From NCBI GenBank assembly GCA_021789945.1, contig JAJYIS010000003.1:1-55616 (forward strand): a DNA stretch of 55,616 nt, given 5' to 3'. Made by a program: the position numbers and the translations under genes. Positions 40,221-50,242 of this stretch are shown piece by piece. The notes under the pieces were generated by a model that saw only the letters and a program-made list of their open reading frames with translations, was not told where the DNA came from and ran no database searches. Numbering within the stretch: the stretch's first letter is position 1; the number at the start of each line of letters is the position of its first letter. The DNA comes from Thermoplasmata archaeon (GTDB lineage: Archaea; Thermoplasmatota; Thermoplasmata; UBA10834).

Positions 40221-41492
40221 TCAGCTGAGGTCTTCCTTCGTCAAGACCTCGACATTTGTCGGGAGCTTGGCGATGTTGCCCAACTTAACACCGACGACCG
40301 CGCTGATATTCTTTTCCACAGCGAGGTCGAGTATCCTCTGGGTGATGATCCCGTCGAGCACGACCGCGGTCACGACCTCGGTCGTCTCCTTGAGCGTGTC
40401 TGCGAGCAGGCTAACATGGACTTCCTTGATGACGTTCCCGGCCTCGCCCATCAGCTTCGCCTTCGACGTGTTGCTCAGCTCTTCAAGGACTCCCTTGTAC
40501 CTGAACTGGTCCGGGTTCAGCCTCTTCCCGGGCTTCTCCTCGACTGGCCTCGGCCTGGGCTGCTCCCTGTGCTTCCCACGGTCGTCCTCGTGCCTGTGCC
40601 TGTCCTGGCGGTCGTCCTCGCGTCTTACCATTTTTTCTCCATTCTTTGTCTGGCCGCCCTGGAGGTTGAGCATTTCTGCGAACTGGTCTCCCGGGACCTT
40701 GTTCCTCAGGCACTTCACGATCTGCTTCTGCGTGAGCTCCTCGACCTCTTGGCCTGCAGGAGCCCTCGAGATGAAGTCTATCTCTGCGACCTGAAGCAGC
40801 TCCCTCAGTATGAGCTCTCCGCCCCTGTCGCCGTCCACGAACGCCGTGACGACCTTCTCCTTCGCGAGGTCGATGATCGTCTGCGGGACGTTCGTCCCCT
40901 CGACCGCGATCACGTTCTTGATGCCGTACTTCAGGAGGTTGATCACATCGGACCGGCCCTCGAGGATTATGATGGCGTCTGAGTCGTCGATGTTCGGGCC
41001 CGCCGGCAGCCTCTCCTTTCCGTAGTGGACGACCTCCTCGATCTGCACGGACTGCCTCACGGAGTCCTCCAGGTCCAGCCCGCTCGTCTTCGAGGCCTTC
41101 AGCATCTCGTTCAGGAGCTTCTTCGCCCTCTCGATTATCTTGTTGCGCTTGGATATCCTGACATCCTCGATCTTCTCTACGGAGATCCTGGCCTTGCACG
41201 GCCCGACCCTGTCGATCGTCTCGAGGGACGATGCCAGGATTGCGGTCTCCACCTGGTCGAGGCTCGAGGGCACATACACCACTCCCTCGGACTTACCCTT
41301 GGTGGCTCCGACCTCCACCTCGATCCTCCCGATCCTTCCGCTCTTCTGAAGGTCCCTGAGGTCGAGCTCGTCGCCCAAAAGCCCTTCCGTCTGCCCGAAG
41401 ATGGCGCCTACGATATCTGGTTTCTCGACTATTCCGTCCGTCGCTAGCCTTGCCTGTATCAAGTATTTCGTTGTACTTGGATCTATGTCCAT
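40221..41492 (-). CDS. dnaG: Archaeal DnaG primase (Toprim)
   Basis: STTKYLIQARLATDGIVEKPDIVGAIFGQTEGLLGDELDLRDLQKSGRIGRIEV, IILEGRSDVINLLKYGIKNVIAVEGT, FVDGDRGGELI. Confidence 0.96.
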   Translation of the reverse strand: MDIDPSTTKYLIQARLATDGIVEKPDIVGAIFGQTEGLLGDELDLRDLQKSGRIGRIEVEVGATKGKSEGVVYVPSSLDQVETAILASSLETIDRVGPCKARISVEKIEDVRISKRNKIIERAKKLLNEMLKASKTSGLDLEDSVRQSVQIEEVVHYGKERLPAGPNIDDSDAIIILEGRSDVINLLKYGIKNVIAVEGTNVPQTIIDLAKEKVVTAFVDGDRGGELILRELLQVAEIDFISRAPAGQEVEELTQKQIVKCLRNKVPGDQFAEMLNLQGGQTKNGEKMVRREDDRQDRHRHEDDRGKHREQPRPRPVEEKPGKRLNPDQFRYKGVLEELSNTSKAKLMGEAGNVIKEVHVSLLADTLKETTEVVTAVVLDGIITQRILDLAVEKNISAVVGVKLGNIAKLPTNVEVLTKEDLS

Positions 41493-41809
41493 CGTACCTA
41501 CCTCTCTTCGAAAAACAGCGTTGCCAACTCCCTGCCGCTCCTTCGGCCGAATCGCCCTGCAGTGCCGGGCGCGTTCTGCCAGCGGCCGTTGACAGACATC
41601 TATTCAATGGAGACCTGGAGGCGCTCGACGAGCGGGGCCAGGGCCCCGAAGACACTCATTTGATACTTGGGATGATATGTCAGATTGAGATTTGATGCGC
41701 TGTTCTTCGGAACTATTATCGCGCCACTGATTAAATACTTTTCGATACGCCCTATAAAATTCGAGAACGAGCCGGCCAGTATGTCGGAGCCGGCTGTCCG
41801 GCCGCCCTG

Positions 41810-42019
41810 TCAGCCCCCGGAGACCACGGCAACCAGTTTGACCTCGTCCCCGTCCTCCAGCACCTCGTCGAGTGGAATCGGTGCCCGGTCCTTGACCGCA
41901 ATCCATGCGTCCGGGAAGAGTTTGAGGGACCTGATTAGGCCCTCGACGGTCGTGCCCTCTTCGACCTCGACCGTCTCCGTCCTCTTCCTGGTGGGAAGCA
42001 TTTGGACCTTGATCCTCAT
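41810..42019 (-). CDS. MoaD/ThiS-type ubiquitin-like small protein ending in Gly-Gly
   Basis: MRIKVQMLPTRKRTETVEVEEGTTVEGLIRSLKLFPDAWIAVKDRAPIPLDEVLEDGDEVKLVAVVSGG. Confidence 0.85.
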   Translation of the reverse strand: MRIKVQMLPTRKRTETVEVEEGTTVEGLIRSLKLFPDAWIAVKDRAPIPLDEVLEDGDEVKLVAVVSGG

Positions 42020-42129
42020 GTGATTCGCGGGGACGGTTATCAAATGGTTTGGGATAACTCTTTGCCAAGCAGACGGCGCGCCGTCCGCCGGGCTGCATCA
42101 TGGACCCATGAGTGCGGCCTTCGGGGCCT

Positions 42130-43473
42130 CTAGTGTCGCCTTAGCACGATGAACAGCGCCAATGCTACCAGGGCCGCCTCTGAAGAGCCGATGACGAGCC
42201 AGATCACAGAATCCGGGATCGGGTTGCTGGATGCTTGGGTTCCTAACACGGCGATCGTGACGGTGTCGTTATCCGACCTCGCCTCCGCATCCATCACGGT
42301 AAGGGTTATGACATACCTGCCTGGCGTGACGAAATGGAACATCGGCTTCTGGCCAAACATGAGCTCCCACGTTCCATTGTAACGGAACTTCCAGATGTAA
42401 CCCATATCTGCAATGTCACCAACGCTCCCCGAGCCGTTGAACCGGAACCACGTTCCGGAAGAGATAGTCTCGTCAGCTCCCGCCTCGGCCATCGGCAACC
42501 TGCCTCCAGGGCCAGTCACCTGGACTGTGAGTGAGTCCGACCCCAACGGATTCATCCACTCGTCCTTGATTGTCAGAATGACAACATAGGTTCCAGTCTT
42601 GTTGAACGTATAATTGGCGACCATTCCGGACAGAATGACGGGAGAATCGACCACCAACATCCACTCGCAGTACGCTGTCGGCACGTAGACATCCGATGCC
42701 GAGCCGTTGAACGTCACCGCCTCCCCGACTGCCACCGTCTGGTTGGGACCCGCTTCGATCAAGCCGGGCCATGGCATGCTCTCGACGTACACACACATCT
42801 GGTCGGAGGCGTTCAGTCCGCCTGAATCGGTCACGGTCAGGCTGACGACGTATGATCCGATGGTGCTGAAGACATAGCACGCCGTGCACCCCCAGAGTCT
42901 GACGGGAGTCCCGCAGTCCTCAAAGGTCCAGAGGTAGTCGATGATGCCGACATCATCCGAGGACATCGAGCCATCAAACACGATCGACTGGCCAACGGCA
43001 GTGCGACTGTCAGGCCCGGCTTCAACGATCGGAGGGGAGTTGGGGCCGGTCGATGGCAATACGGTAATCGTGACGGAAGTCGTGTTGGACGATCCCCAAC
43101 AGTTCCGGACTGTCAGCCAAACAACGTAGGTCCCCGTCTTGTTGAACATCTCGATGACAATCATGCCGAAGACATCTCTTGTCTCGTTGCTGACAATGTA
43201 GGACCATTCCCAAGATATGACGAAATACTCATCTGTCGAGGCCGATGCGTCAAGGGTGACCTTGTTCCCCACGATGACAGTAGTAGGGTTCGCAGAAGCG
43301 ACTGCCACTGGGGGGGAGTGCTCTGTTGTCTCCTGCGCGACACATCTCGACGGGACCGTGCCAGGGTCTCCTGGGATTCCGGCGATTCCCGGAAGGATGA
43401 ACGAGGACGCCATCATCAGGGCGAGCGAGGCCCTGATTACCCCAGCTGACTCCATGCCTCCGTCGCCCCCCAT
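42130..43473 (-). CDS. Surface protein with about four PKD domains and C-terminal TM anchor
   Basis: Repeated 'VEAGPDSRTAVGQSIVFDGSMSSDD...YLWTFEDC' type units; TM at the C-terminus (VIWLVIGSSEAALVALALFIVLRRH). Confidence 0.82.
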   Translation of the reverse strand: MGGDGGMESAGVIRASLALMMASSFILPGIAGIPGDPGTVPSRCVAQETTEHSPPVAVASANPTTVIVGNKVTLDASASTDEYFVISWEWSYIVSNETRDVFGMIVIEMFNKTGTYVVWLTVRNCWGSSNTTSVTITVLPSTGPNSPPIVEAGPDSRTAVGQSIVFDGSMSSDDVGIIDYLWTFEDCGTPVRLWGCTACYVFSTIGSYVVSLTVTDSGGLNASDQMCVYVESMPWPGLIEAGPNQTVAVGEAVTFNGSASDVYVPTAYCEWMLVVDSPVILSGMVANYTFNKTGTYVVILTIKDEWMNPLGSDSLTVQVTGPGGRLPMAEAGADETISSGTWFRFNGSGSVGDIADMGYIWKFRYNGTWELMFGQKPMFHFVTPGRYVITLTVMDAEARSDNDTVTIAVLGTQASSNPIPDSVIWLVIGSSEAALVALALFIVLRRH

Positions 43474-43669
43474 CGAGAAACATCATTCGCGCGCCTCCTA
43501 AAGAACTTGGTGGACCTGGACGACCGCGAGGGCTCTCCAGCCCGCGTTCCCTGATGTACTGTCAGGCACAGGGTCCGTCCTCTGATCATCGCATCTGACC
43601 TGCGATGTGAGTTGATGAAAATGAAATATACTTGGCCCGTAATCCTTGGCCAAACAATCCAGCAGCACT

Positions 43670-43756
43670 GCCGAGGTAGCTAAGCTCGGTTTAAGGCGGT
43701 AGCCTCGAGAGCTACTGGTGCTCGTCACCACGGGAGTTCAAATCTCCCCCTCGGCG
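43670..43756 (+). tRNA. tRNA-Ser(CGA), CCA not encoded
   Basis: Acceptor GCCGAGG/CCTCGGC, anticodon arm GTAGC-CTCGAGA-GCTAC, long variable arm, T arm GGGAG-TTCAAAT-CTCCC; followed by CCT not CCA. Confidence 0.94.
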
Positions 43757-43823
43757 CCTCGTCGTTCTCCCGCTCTTATTTGGCAGAGGTTAATTACGGG
43801 TCGGAGCATTCAACCTCGTTATA

Positions 43824-45050
43824 ATGGCCCCGAAGAAGATGCTGATGATCGTCTGCGACGGCCTCTCGGACAGGCAGGTCAAGCAGTTCGACATGAAGAC
43901 CCCGCTCCAGGCGGCCCGGAAGCCTGCCATGGACGCGCTAGCTAGGCACGGGATAAGCGGTCTCATGGACGTCATCGCCCCGGGGGTGATCCCGGGCAGC
44001 GACACCGCCCACTTGGCGCTCTTCGGGTACGACCCGTACAAGGTCTACACGGGTCGAGGGCCAATCGAGGCCGCGGGCGCCGGCATCCAGCTGAGGCCCG
44101 GCGATGTCGCCTTCAGGTGCAACTTCGCGACCGCGACGAGGGATCTCGTCGTGACGGACAGGCGCGCTGGACGTATCAGGACCGGTACTGCGGACCTCGC
44201 GAAGGCGCTCGATGGCATGAGCATTGAGGGCACATCCGTGATGTTCAAGGAGGGCTCCGAGCACAGGGGGGTCCTCGTGCTGCGAGGAGACGGGCTCGAC
44301 TACAGGGTGACGGATGTCGACCCTCACCAGGACGGCAAGATCCTGGAGTCCAGAGCGATGGTCCCGGAGGCCAAGAAGACAGCCGCCGCCCTGAACGAGT
44401 TCGTGAGGAGGTCGTACGGCGTTCTCTCGGGACATCCCGTGAACATCGAGCGGAAGAAGCAGGGCCTGCCTCCGGCGAACATAATCCTCCCGAGGGGCGC
44501 GGGGAGCACCAAGGACCTCGAGCCGATGTCCCAGAGATACGGCCTGAAGTGCGCGGCCGTCGCGGGCGTCGGGCTGGTCAAGGGCATCTGCCGGATGGTA
44601 GGCATGGACGTTCCGGACATAAAGGGGGCGACCGGCGGGCTCGACACGGACTACAAGGCGAAGGGAGAGGCCGCGATCAAGCTCATCGGGACGAACGACT
44701 TCGTTTTCATGAACATCAAGGCTGGGGACATCGCGAGCCATGACGGCGAATTCGGCATGAAGGTGAGCGTGGTCGAGAACATCGACATGATGCTCGGATA
44801 CGTCCTGAAGGACGCGCCCGAAGACCTCGTGATCGCGCTCACGTGCGACCACTCGACCCCGGTCTCCCTCAAGGACCACAGCGCGGACCCCGTCCCCGTG
44901 ACCATCTCTGGAGGAGGCGCAAGGGTGGACGGCGTCCGGGAATTCGACGAGGTGTCCGCAGCTTCCGGGGCGCTCGGCAGGATGAGGGGAATGGACCTCA
45001 TGCCCACATTGATGGGCATCGCGGACCGCGCGAAGAAGTTCGGGGCCTAG
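43824..45050 (+). CDS. apgM: 2,3-bisphosphoglycerate-independent phosphoglycerate mutase (archaeal)
   Basis: MLMIVCDGLSDRQVK, PGSDTAHLALFGYDPYKVYTGRGPIEA, LTCDHSTPVSLKDHSADPVP. Confidence 0.95.
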   Translation: MAPKKMLMIVCDGLSDRQVKQFDMKTPLQAARKPAMDALARHGISGLMDVIAPGVIPGSDTAHLALFGYDPYKVYTGRGPIEAAGAGIQLRPGDVAFRCNFATATRDLVVTDRRAGRIRTGTADLAKALDGMSIEGTSVMFKEGSEHRGVLVLRGDGLDYRVTDVDPHQDGKILESRAMVPEAKKTAAALNEFVRRSYGVLSGHPVNIERKKQGLPPANIILPRGAGSTKDLEPMSQRYGLKCAAVAGVGLVKGICRMVGMDVPDIKGATGGLDTDYKAKGEAAIKLIGTNDFVFMNIKAGDIASHDGEFGMKVSVVENIDMMLGYVLKDAPEDLVIALTCDHSTPVSLKDHSADPVPVTISGGGARVDGVREFDEVSAASGALGRMRGMDLMPTLMGIADRAKKFGA

Positions 45051-45065
45051 ACTCGAGTCGACCCT

Positions 45066-45344
45066 TCAGGCCGCTAGCGACTCGTTTATCATGTCTTCCT
45101 GGACATGTCCAATGATCCTTATGTCCGCCTTCTTGACCCCTGAGAGCTCCAGGACCCTGCGCTTGATGTTCATTGCCAAGTGGATGCCCAGCGGGCAGAA
45201 CGGGGAGGTCGGCCTGAAGGTGAGGCTGACCGTGTCCTTCGAGACCTTGAGCTCGGAGATGAGCCCCATGTCGTAGACGCTCACGTTGCTGTGTGGATCT
45301 ATTATCTCCTTCAGCGCTGAAATGACCTCTTGTTCGCTCGGCAT
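45066..45344 (-). CDS. MIP18/DUF59 (SufT-like) family protein
   Basis: EVISALKEIIDPHSNVSVYDMGLISELKVSKDTVSLTFRPTSPFCPLG. Confidence 0.85.
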   Translation of the reverse strand: MPSEQEVISALKEIIDPHSNVSVYDMGLISELKVSKDTVSLTFRPTSPFCPLGIHLAMNIKRRVLELSGVKKADIRIIGHVQEDMINESLAA

Positions 45345-45456
45345 CTGCAGATCTCCTCTCTCTGTCCCCTCTTGTCCCAAGTGTCATCAAACACAGCTCT
45401 TGGTATGAATCTAGCGACTGATTCGGACGGTATCCAAGCCAGCTCTGACCCGGCCC

Positions 45457-46098
45457 TCATACTCCCTGCCTCTGTTTCTTGAAGTAGTCGAGGACGATCT
45501 TCCTCTGGCCCTTCCTGAGTATCTCGGACAGCGTCGAGGGCGAGACGTCGAACATCTTCGCCAGGTCCCTCAGGCTTATCCGCTTCGGGTAGTCGAAGTA
45601 GCCCCTCTCGAAGGCCACATGCGTGATCTTGTCCTGCCTGTCCGTGAGGGTCTCCTTGTCGTCGATCTTGGTGAGCTTCACGAGTTCGGTCTCGACCCCC
45701 TTGCTCTTCAGGTGGTCGAAGATGCCCTTCAGGACTTCCTTGTCGGACAACACCAGCGTCCACTCGACCTTGCCGTTCCCCTTCGTCTCGGCAGATATCA
45801 GGAAGACGTCAGCGTCCGTGAGGATTCTGCAGATCTCGCATCGCGAGGTGGTCACTGAACCGAAGACCTTCCCCTTGTTGGTGGTCGTGGCATCGACGTT
45901 GGAGACCAGCGGGTTCTTCTTGATGTCCTTGAGGACCTCTTCCATGACATCCTCAGGGCCGGCGATCTCCACGAGGTCCTTGACGCCTTTCTCGGAGTAT
46001 GGGATCCGCTCGATGACCTTGATCGTTACAGGATGCTTTTCTGGAATCTCGCTCATCCAATTCTGCGGGATCTTGAGCGAGATTACTGCTTCCATCAT
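45457..46098 (-). CDS. Helix-turn-helix (bat type) transcriptional regulator
   Basis: LTDRQDKITHVAFERGYFDYPKRISLRDLAKMFDVSPSTLSEILRKGQRKIV. Confidence 0.85.
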   Translation of the reverse strand: MMEAVISLKIPQNWMSEIPEKHPVTIKVIERIPYSEKGVKDLVEIAGPEDVMEEVLKDIKKNPLVSNVDATTTNKGKVFGSVTTSRCEICRILTDADVFLISAETKGNGKVEWTLVLSDKEVLKGIFDHLKSKGVETELVKLTKIDDKETLTDRQDKITHVAFERGYFDYPKRISLRDLAKMFDVSPSTLSEILRKGQRKIVLDYFKKQRQGV

Positions 46099-46152
46099 AT
46101 GGATTCGCCCCGGGACGAATTGACCAGTTGCTGAGAAGGGGTATACCGTATA

Positions 46153-46162
46153 TCAATATTGA
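46153..46162. promoter_or_regulatory. Palindrome TCAATATTGA upstream of the bat-type regulator
   Basis: Perfect 10-bp palindrome 55 nt upstream of the regulator start codon. Confidence 0.35.
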
Positions 46163-46256
46163 GGTCTCGGGGTCCCTGCGTTCCCAGACCGCGTGGCACT
46201 TTCGCTCTGCCAACGAATCTCCTTATTAATGCAGTCGCAGATGACAATGGCCAAGG

Positions 46257-47570
46257 ATGGAGCTTTCTCAGTTCAGCCGCTCAGCCACGATGCTTGATTC
46301 GCCCGCGCTCTTCGACGAGATACTCTCGCTCGAGGACATCTCCAGGACTTCCTCTCGATGCGTGTACTGCAAGGGCTCGAAGATGCTCTGCGGGAAGGAG
46401 CGATGCTCGGTCATAGCCAGGTTCTACTCGACCTCCAGGGCCAGGGAGAGGATAGACCGGCTGAGCCTGGACGGCGCCTCTCCTCCCAGCGTGTTCGTGG
46501 GGAGGTTCGGGTACCCGAGCGTCTCCGTCGGTCCGATGATCCCCCCGTACCACGGCGACACCTCTCTGATGGATACCCCTGAGCGGTGGGTCGGCCTCGG
46601 AATCGACGACATAATCGACTTCAGGTCGAACCTCGTTCGGGGCATGCACAGCGTGGACATCCACGATGTGGACAACTCTAACAAGCTGATCGTCAAGACC
46701 AGAGAGCTCGCCCTCGCGAGGAACCCACCTGAGGCCGTGGCCGAGTTCAAGAAGAAGCCCGCAGGCAGGCTGACCGTGGACGACGACGTGCAGCCGTTCG
46801 GGCCATCCGCGCCGCTGGTCAAGTTCGACCTTTCGAACTTCAGGTTCGACCAGCGACTGGAGAAGGCCTTTTACGACACCGATCTCAAGGCCAGGGAAGC
46901 GCTGGTCTCACTCTACAAGGACGGCTCGCTCCTCTCCCAGATACAACGGGCGTTCAGCGTTGGCGCGTTCGGCGTCGGCAAGAGGAGGAAGTTCGTCCCC
47001 ACCAGGTGGAGCATAACCGCGGTCGACTCGAACCTCGGGCTCCACCTGCTCGAGACCACGAAGACCTTCCCGACCATCAACGAGTACCGGATCTACGAGG
47101 CCAATCATCTGGACAACAGGTGGGCGATTCTGATGATGCCTTCTTCCTGGAGGTACGAGCTGATCGAGGCATGGTACCCGAACACGGCCTGGAACCCTCA
47201 CAGCGACAGGATTGCCATCATGTCGGACCACGAGTTCTTCGACGGCCGGAAGGACTATGCCAGCATCGGAGGCTGCTACTACGCCGCTCGGCTGGCCGTG
47301 AACGAGCTCATGCAGAAGGAGCGCAGGCAGGCCGGAGTGTCGATCCTTCGGGAGGCCCATCCTGGGTACATACTTCCGGTGGGCGTGTGGAACGTCCGCG
47401 AGAACGTCCGCGCTGCGCTGAGGACTGAGCCAAGGAGGTTCCTCACGATGAAGGATGCGCTGACCCATGTGTCGACCATCATGGACATCCCCGTCTCGAG
47501 ATGGATCAGGAACAGCGCCATCCTCAAGGACGCCCTCTATCAGAGGCGCGTGGACGACGCATGGAGCTGA
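46257..47570 (+). CDS. Archaeal NreA-like DNA repair protein
   Basis: CVYCKGSKMLCGKERC zinc motif, VFVGRFGYPSVSVGPMIPP, SIGGCYYAARLAVNELMQKERRQA. Confidence 0.8.
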   Translation: MELSQFSRSATMLDSPALFDEILSLEDISRTSSRCVYCKGSKMLCGKERCSVIARFYSTSRARERIDRLSLDGASPPSVFVGRFGYPSVSVGPMIPPYHGDTSLMDTPERWVGLGIDDIIDFRSNLVRGMHSVDIHDVDNSNKLIVKTRELALARNPPEAVAEFKKKPAGRLTVDDDVQPFGPSAPLVKFDLSNFRFDQRLEKAFYDTDLKAREALVSLYKDGSLLSQIQRAFSVGAFGVGKRRKFVPTRWSITAVDSNLGLHLLETTKTFPTINEYRIYEANHLDNRWAILMMPSSWRYELIEAWYPNTAWNPHSDRIAIMSDHEFFDGRKDYASIGGCYYAARLAVNELMQKERRQAGVSILREAHPGYILPVGVWNVRENVRAALRTEPRRFLTMKDALTHVSTIMDIPVSRWIRNSAILKDALYQRRVDDAWS

Positions 47571-47574
47571 GCTC

Positions 47575-48366
47575 TTGCCGGTGAGATTGGTAGAGTGCAG
47601 CTCAGCGCTGTCGAGGTCTCGCCTTCCAGGCCTCGACTGGGCCCTCAACCCGTATCGAGGCTGTTCCCACGGCTGCGCCTACTGCTATGCCCAAGACGTC
47701 ACGCGGTTCGACACGAGCGTCCCCTGGGGGCAATCGGTCGAGGTGAAGGTGAACATCGTCCAGAGGCTGAAGAAGGAGCTGGACAAGGGCATCGAGGGGG
47801 TCGTCGGCGTAGGCACGGTGACGGACCCATACCAGCCGCTCGAGAGGAAGTACGAGCTGACCAGAGGCTGCCTCACCCTCATGAAGCGGCACGGCGTCCG
47901 GGCCAGCATCCTGACGAAGTCCTCACTGGTCCTCAGGGACCTCGATGTCCTCAGGTCGTGGCCGCACGTCGAGGTCGGGATCAGCGTATCGAGCCTGGAC
48001 GATTCTGTCGCTGGCCTCGTCGAGCCCGGCGCGAGCCCGCCGAGAGATAGGATGGACGCTTTGTCCGAGCTCGGAAGGAACGGGGTGAGCGCGTACCTGA
48101 TGGTCGCGCCCGTGATCCCCTCGGTCTCGGACGCGGACGAGAGCCTGAGACTCCTCGTGCGTGAGGCGTCCAAGGCGCGGGTGCGCTACGTCATGTGGGA
48201 CATGTACAACCCCAAGCCGCTCGCGTCCGCTAGGCTGAATGCGCGCCTATCAGCCATTGACGTTCACCCGACCTCGCGCGGTCCCGAGGAGCCCGTCAAT
48301 CGGGTCAGGAGGACGCTCGAGAAGGCCTGCTCGGCAGAGGGATTGAGGTTGGTCGACGCGTTCTGA
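47575..48366 (+). CDS. Radical SAM protein, SPL-family-like
   Basis: LNPYRGCSHGCAYCYAQDV (CxxxCxxC), GTVTDPYQPLERKYELTRGCL; TTG start at 47575, 4 nt after the upstream stop. Confidence 0.87.
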   Translation: MPVRLVECSSALSRSRLPGLDWALNPYRGCSHGCAYCYAQDVTRFDTSVPWGQSVEVKVNIVQRLKKELDKGIEGVVGVGTVTDPYQPLERKYELTRGCLTLMKRHGVRASILTKSSLVLRDLDVLRSWPHVEVGISVSSLDDSVAGLVEPGASPPRDRMDALSELGRNGVSAYLMVAPVIPSVSDADESLRLLVREASKARVRYVMWDMYNPKPLASARLNARLSAIDVHPTSRGPEEPVNRVRRTLEKACSAEGLRLVDAF

Positions 48367-48399
48367 GCCGAATGAGATATCCAGATGGCACGAAGATCG

Positions 48400-48438
48400 A
48401 GGACATTGTCCTGCACAATGGTTATATAGAAGTTCTAT
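48400..48438 (+). promoter_or_regulatory. Thermosome promoter region with two palindromes and TATA box
   Basis: AGGACA-T-TGTCCT (48400-48412), TTATATA (48422-48428), ATAGAA-G-TTCTAT (48426-48438); start codon at 48466. Confidence 0.6.
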
Positions 48439-48465
48439 CATACTCGGCGCAGGTGAAGTGATTCT

Positions 48466-50115
48466 ATGTTGGGAGGCCAACCCGTTATTGTGCTCAAGGA
48501 AGGAACGGAATCCACCAAGGGCAAGACCGCTCACGACAACAACATCGCGGCGGCCAAGGCAGTGGCGGATGCCGTGCGCAGCACCCTGGGTCCGAAGGGC
48601 ATGGACAAGATGCTAGTGGACAGCATGGGCGACATCGTCATCACGAATGACGGCGCAACGATCTTGAAGGAACTGGATATCGAACACCCCGCGGCGAAGA
48701 TGGTCGTCGAGGTCTCGAAGACGCAGGACAACGAGTGCGGCGACGGCACGACGAGCGCGGTCGTCATCGCCGGCGAGCTGTTGAAGAAGTCCGAGGCGCT
48801 GATCGAGCAGAACGTCCATCCGACTGTGATCTCGAACGGATTCCGGCTCGCGGCCAACGAGGCCGTGAAGATCCTGAGGGGCATAGGTATAGAGGTGTCT
48901 CCGACCGACAAGAAGTCCCTCCGGCTCATCGCCATGACCGCGATGACTGGGAAGGGCGTCGGCGGGGAGCGCAACTCGCTCTCCGACATCGCTGTCGAGG
49001 CCGTGTCCTCGATAGCCGAGAAGGTGGACGGCAAGTGGGTGGCGGACATCGACAACATCCAGGTTGAGAAGAAGCACGGCGGCGCTGTCTCTGACACGAA
49101 GCTGATCAAGGGCCTCGTCCTCGACAAGGAGCGCGCTCACCCGAGGATGCCGAGGCTGCTGAAGGGCGCGAAGATCGCGCTGGTCGACTCGGCGCTCGAG
49201 ATCAAGAAGACCGAGGTCGAGGCGAAGATCCAGATCCGCGACCCGACCCAAATGCAGATGTTCCTGGACGAGGAGGAGAAGGCTCTCAGGACGATGGTCG
49301 AGAAGGTCAAGGCATCGGGCGCGAATGTGCTCATCTGCGAGAAGGGCATCGACGACCTGGCGCAGCACTATCTGGCCAAGGAAGGCATCTACGCCGTCAG
49401 GCGCGTGAAGAGGTCGGACATGGAGAAGCTCGCGAAGGCTACGGGAGGCAAGATTATTGCCAACCTCGACGACCTGAAGGCTTCCGAGCTCGGAGCCGCC
49501 GAGCAGGTCGAGGAGCTCAAGATATCCGACTCCGACATGACCTTCATAACCGGATGCAAGAACCCGAAGGCGGTGTCAATATTGATCAGGGGCGGCACCG
49601 AGCATGTCGTCGACGAGGTCGAGAGGGGCCTGCACGACGCGCTCAAGGTGGTCGCGGTCGCAATCGAAGATGGAATCGCAGTGCCGGGCGGAGGCGCGCC
49701 CGAGATCGAGGTCGCCCTGAAGCTCAGGGACTATGGTCAGAGCGTCGGCGGCCGGGAGCAGCTGGCAATCGAGGCCTTCGCAGAGGCCCTCGAGGTCATC
49801 CCTTGGACACTCGCGGAGAACGCGGGCATGGACTCGATCGACATAATGATCGAGCTCAAGAACGCCCACATGAAGAAGTCCGGGAAGAACGCCGGCGTCG
49901 ATGTCGAGAACAACAAGGTCTCCGACATGGTGAGCGCGAAGGTCATCGAGCCCCTGAGGGTCAAGACCCAGGCGATCCAGTCGGCGACCGAAGTGGCATC
50001 CATGATCCTGAGGATCGACGACGTCATCGCGTCCAAGAGGTCCGCCGCGCCAGAAGGCCCGCCACCCGGAGCAGGCATGGGCGGCATGGGCGGAATGCCC
50101 CCGGGCATGATGTGA
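48466..50115 (+). CDS. thsA: Thermosome subunit (group II chaperonin)
   Basis: [66 protein letters not shown]-rich tail. Confidence 0.97.
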   Translation: MLGGQPVIVLKEGTESTKGKTAHDNNIAAAKAVADAVRSTLGPKGMDKMLVDSMGDIVITNDGATILKELDIEHPAAKMVVEVSKTQDNECGDGTTSAVVIAGELLKKSEALIEQNVHPTVISNGFRLAANEAVKILRGIGIEVSPTDKKSLRLIAMTAMTGKGVGGERNSLSDIAVEAVSSIAEKVDGKWVADIDNIQVEKKHGGAVSDTKLIKGLVLDKERAHPRMPRLLKGAKIALVDSALEIKKTEVEAKIQIRDPTQMQMFLDEEEKALRTMVEKVKASGANVLICEKGIDDLAQHYLAKEGIYAVRRVKRSDMEKLAKATGGKIIANLDDLKASELGAAEQVEELKISDSDMTFITGCKNPKAVSILIRGGTEHVVDEVERGLHDALKVVAVAIEDGIAVPGGGAPEIEVALKLRDYGQSVGGREQLAIEAFAEALEVIPWTLAENAGMDSIDIMIELKNAHMKKSGKNAGVDVENNKVSDMVSAKVIEPLRVKTQAIQSATEVASMILRIDDVIASKRSAAPEGPPPGAGMGGMGGMPPGMM

Positions 50116-50131
50116 GGATAATCAAACACCT

Positions 50132-50167
50132 TGGAGGCCCCGCGCCTCCATTATCGTCCTTTTTTTT
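50132..50167 (+). terminator. Hairpin plus T-run after the thermosome
   Basis: GGAGGC-CCCGC-GCCTCC stem followed 10 nt later by eight Ts. Confidence 0.6.
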
Positions 50168-50242
50168 CGCACTTTTGTGAAGCTAGCGCACGCTCGTCAT
50201 CGTCGTGAAAATGCACCATTTGTGGTCGGGCGGCCTTCTAGC

